Assembly: GCA_030588275.1 (NCBI GenBank)
Contig: JAUUYJ010000144.1
Span: 1 to 6,605 of the forward strand
DNA length: 6,605 nt
Source of the DNA: Candidatus Zixiibacteriota bacterium
Lineage (GTDB): Bacteria > Zixibacteria > MSB-5A5 > GN15 > JAAZOE01
Direction of reading: 5' to 3'
Shown: positions 6,013-6,605 of the stretch, one piece after another
Position numbering within the stretch: the first letter of the stretch is position 1
Layout: the number at the start of each line of letters is the position of its first letter
The notes under the pieces: generated by a model
What the model saw: the letters and a program-made list of their open reading frames with translations, nothing else
Told to the model about the DNA's origin: nothing
Databases searched by the model: none
Position numbers and translations under genes: made by a program

Positions 6013-6605
6013 TCATAGCTTGAATACTTTTACCCTTTCATCTATACCATCGGCAGAAAAACGGATCAGATAAACCCCCGAAGCAACTTTTTGACCATCC
6101 TGGTTGATCCCTTTCCAGATAAATCGTGAAGAGCTGGGGAAAGCGCGAAAAACCATCTCACCGGAAAGTGAAAAGATTTCAAGTTTGTATCCGCCCGAGG
6201 TCGTCTGAGCGATAACCATCAAAGAATCAGTGAATGGGTTGGGACCGAATTGGATAATTTCGTCCGCCCCGATAGTGTTGATAGTAAATTCCAAACTATC
6301 AGAAAAGCCACCCGCGCTGGCGGCAATATGGTACCGTTTCAAACCGATTAGAGACGGGTCCCAGGTATAGGTCAACTGAGCGGTCCCATCTCCATTGTCC
6401 ACAAAAATCGCGCTGGAAGGAAGGTCATACGGGTTAAAGATGACCGTTTGACCAACCGGGGCAAGAACGTCAAAATCGATCAGACCATCCTCGCCGACCA
6501 AGACGGTAAGAAGCGATTCTGGCAAAATTTTCAAACCGAATCCGGCCGCTAAGAGACCATCCGGAACTCCATGTCCGTACTGATTATGCGGGGAAAAATA
6601 GCGGT
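6013..6605 (-). CDS. Secreted S8 (subtilisin-like) peptidase, C-terminal part with sorting/FlgD-like Ig domain
   Basis: Only the last 196 residues are in the window, and the reading frame is open to the edge at 6605, so the N-terminus is missing. The first visible residues (SPHNQYGHGVPDGLLAAG) match the end of subtilase catalytic domains in extracellular peptidases of FCB bacteria. The catalytic Asp, His and Ser would lie outside the window, so this family call rests on one short motif. Residues about 30-110 look like an Ig or cadherin-type beta domain (NGDGTAQLTYTWDPSLIG, then DSLEFTIN). The last 80 or so residues have the pattern of a type IX secretion sorting domain or FlgD Ig-like repeat: GPNPF, then WKGINQDGQKVASGVYLIRF, ending in KVFKL. 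Such domains direct export or anchor proteins at the cell surface. The gene ends TGA, three bases before the kinase ATG. Confidence is high for a secreted protein with this C-terminal domain and moderate for S8 peptidase. Confidence 0.75.
   Translation of the reverse strand, partial: RYFSPHNQYGHGVPDGLLAAGFGLKILPESLLTVLVGEDGLIDFDVLAPVGQTVIFNPYDLPSSAIFVDNGDGTAQLTYTWDPSLIGLKRYHIAASAGGFSDSLEFTINTIGADEIIQFGPNPFTDSLMVIAQTTSGGYKLEIFSLSGEMVFRAFPSSSRFIWKGINQDGQKVASGVYLIRFSADGIDERVKVFKL

Overview
The window is almost entirely coding, and every gene I can support lies on the minus strand, so it reads from 6605 down to 1. In transcription order it holds: the C-terminal end of a secreted subtilisin-like (S8) peptidase with a C-terminal sorting/FlgD-like Ig domain (6605-6013); a soluble sensor histidine kinase (6009-4108); a response regulator whose C-terminus is a histidine-phosphotransfer (DHp/HisKA-like) helical domain with no ATPase domain (4102-3365); a 57-base intergenic stretch with a good sigma-70-type promoter; and then yicC (3307-2435), gmk (2426-1791), rpoZ (1759-1511) and the first 512 codons of topA (1536-1, cut by the window edge). 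There is no non-coding stretch over 300 bases, and I see no tRNA, rRNA, CRISPR array or mobile element.

Organism. The peptidase ends in a domain of the type IX secretion (Por) sorting / FlgD-Ig kind, which points to the FCB superphylum (Bacteroidota relatives and candidate phyla such as Zixibacteria, KSB1 or Marinimicrobia). Clear Shine-Dalgarno sites (AGGAGG before rpoZ, AGGA before yicC and gmk) and a TTGACA/TATATT promoter argue against Bacteroidota proper, which mostly lack strong SD sites and use a different promoter consensus. GC content looks moderate, somewhat under 50%. My best guess is a candidate FCB phylum such as Zixibacteria, but this is inference and not proven by the window.

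How the genes fit together. The downstream block is a housekeeping operon: YicC (RNase-like stress protein), guanylate kinase, RNA polymerase omega and DNA topoisomerase I. The yicC-gmk-rpoZ order is widespread. Having topA next, overlapping rpoZ by 26 bases, is less usual, since coaBC often occupies that place. The upstream block is a tightly packed unit in which the kinase start lies 3 bases after the peptidase stop and the regulator starts 5 bases after the kinase stop. The two signalling proteins look like a cognate pair. The regulator carries both a receiver aspartate and a phospho-acceptor histidine but no DNA-binding output domain, which suggests a phosphorelay intermediate or an accessory phosphatase and not a transcription factor.

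The most interesting item is this kinase plus REC-DHp pair. The kinase H-box lacks the T/N expected four residues after the histidine for phosphatase activity, while the DHp domain on the regulator has an Asn there.
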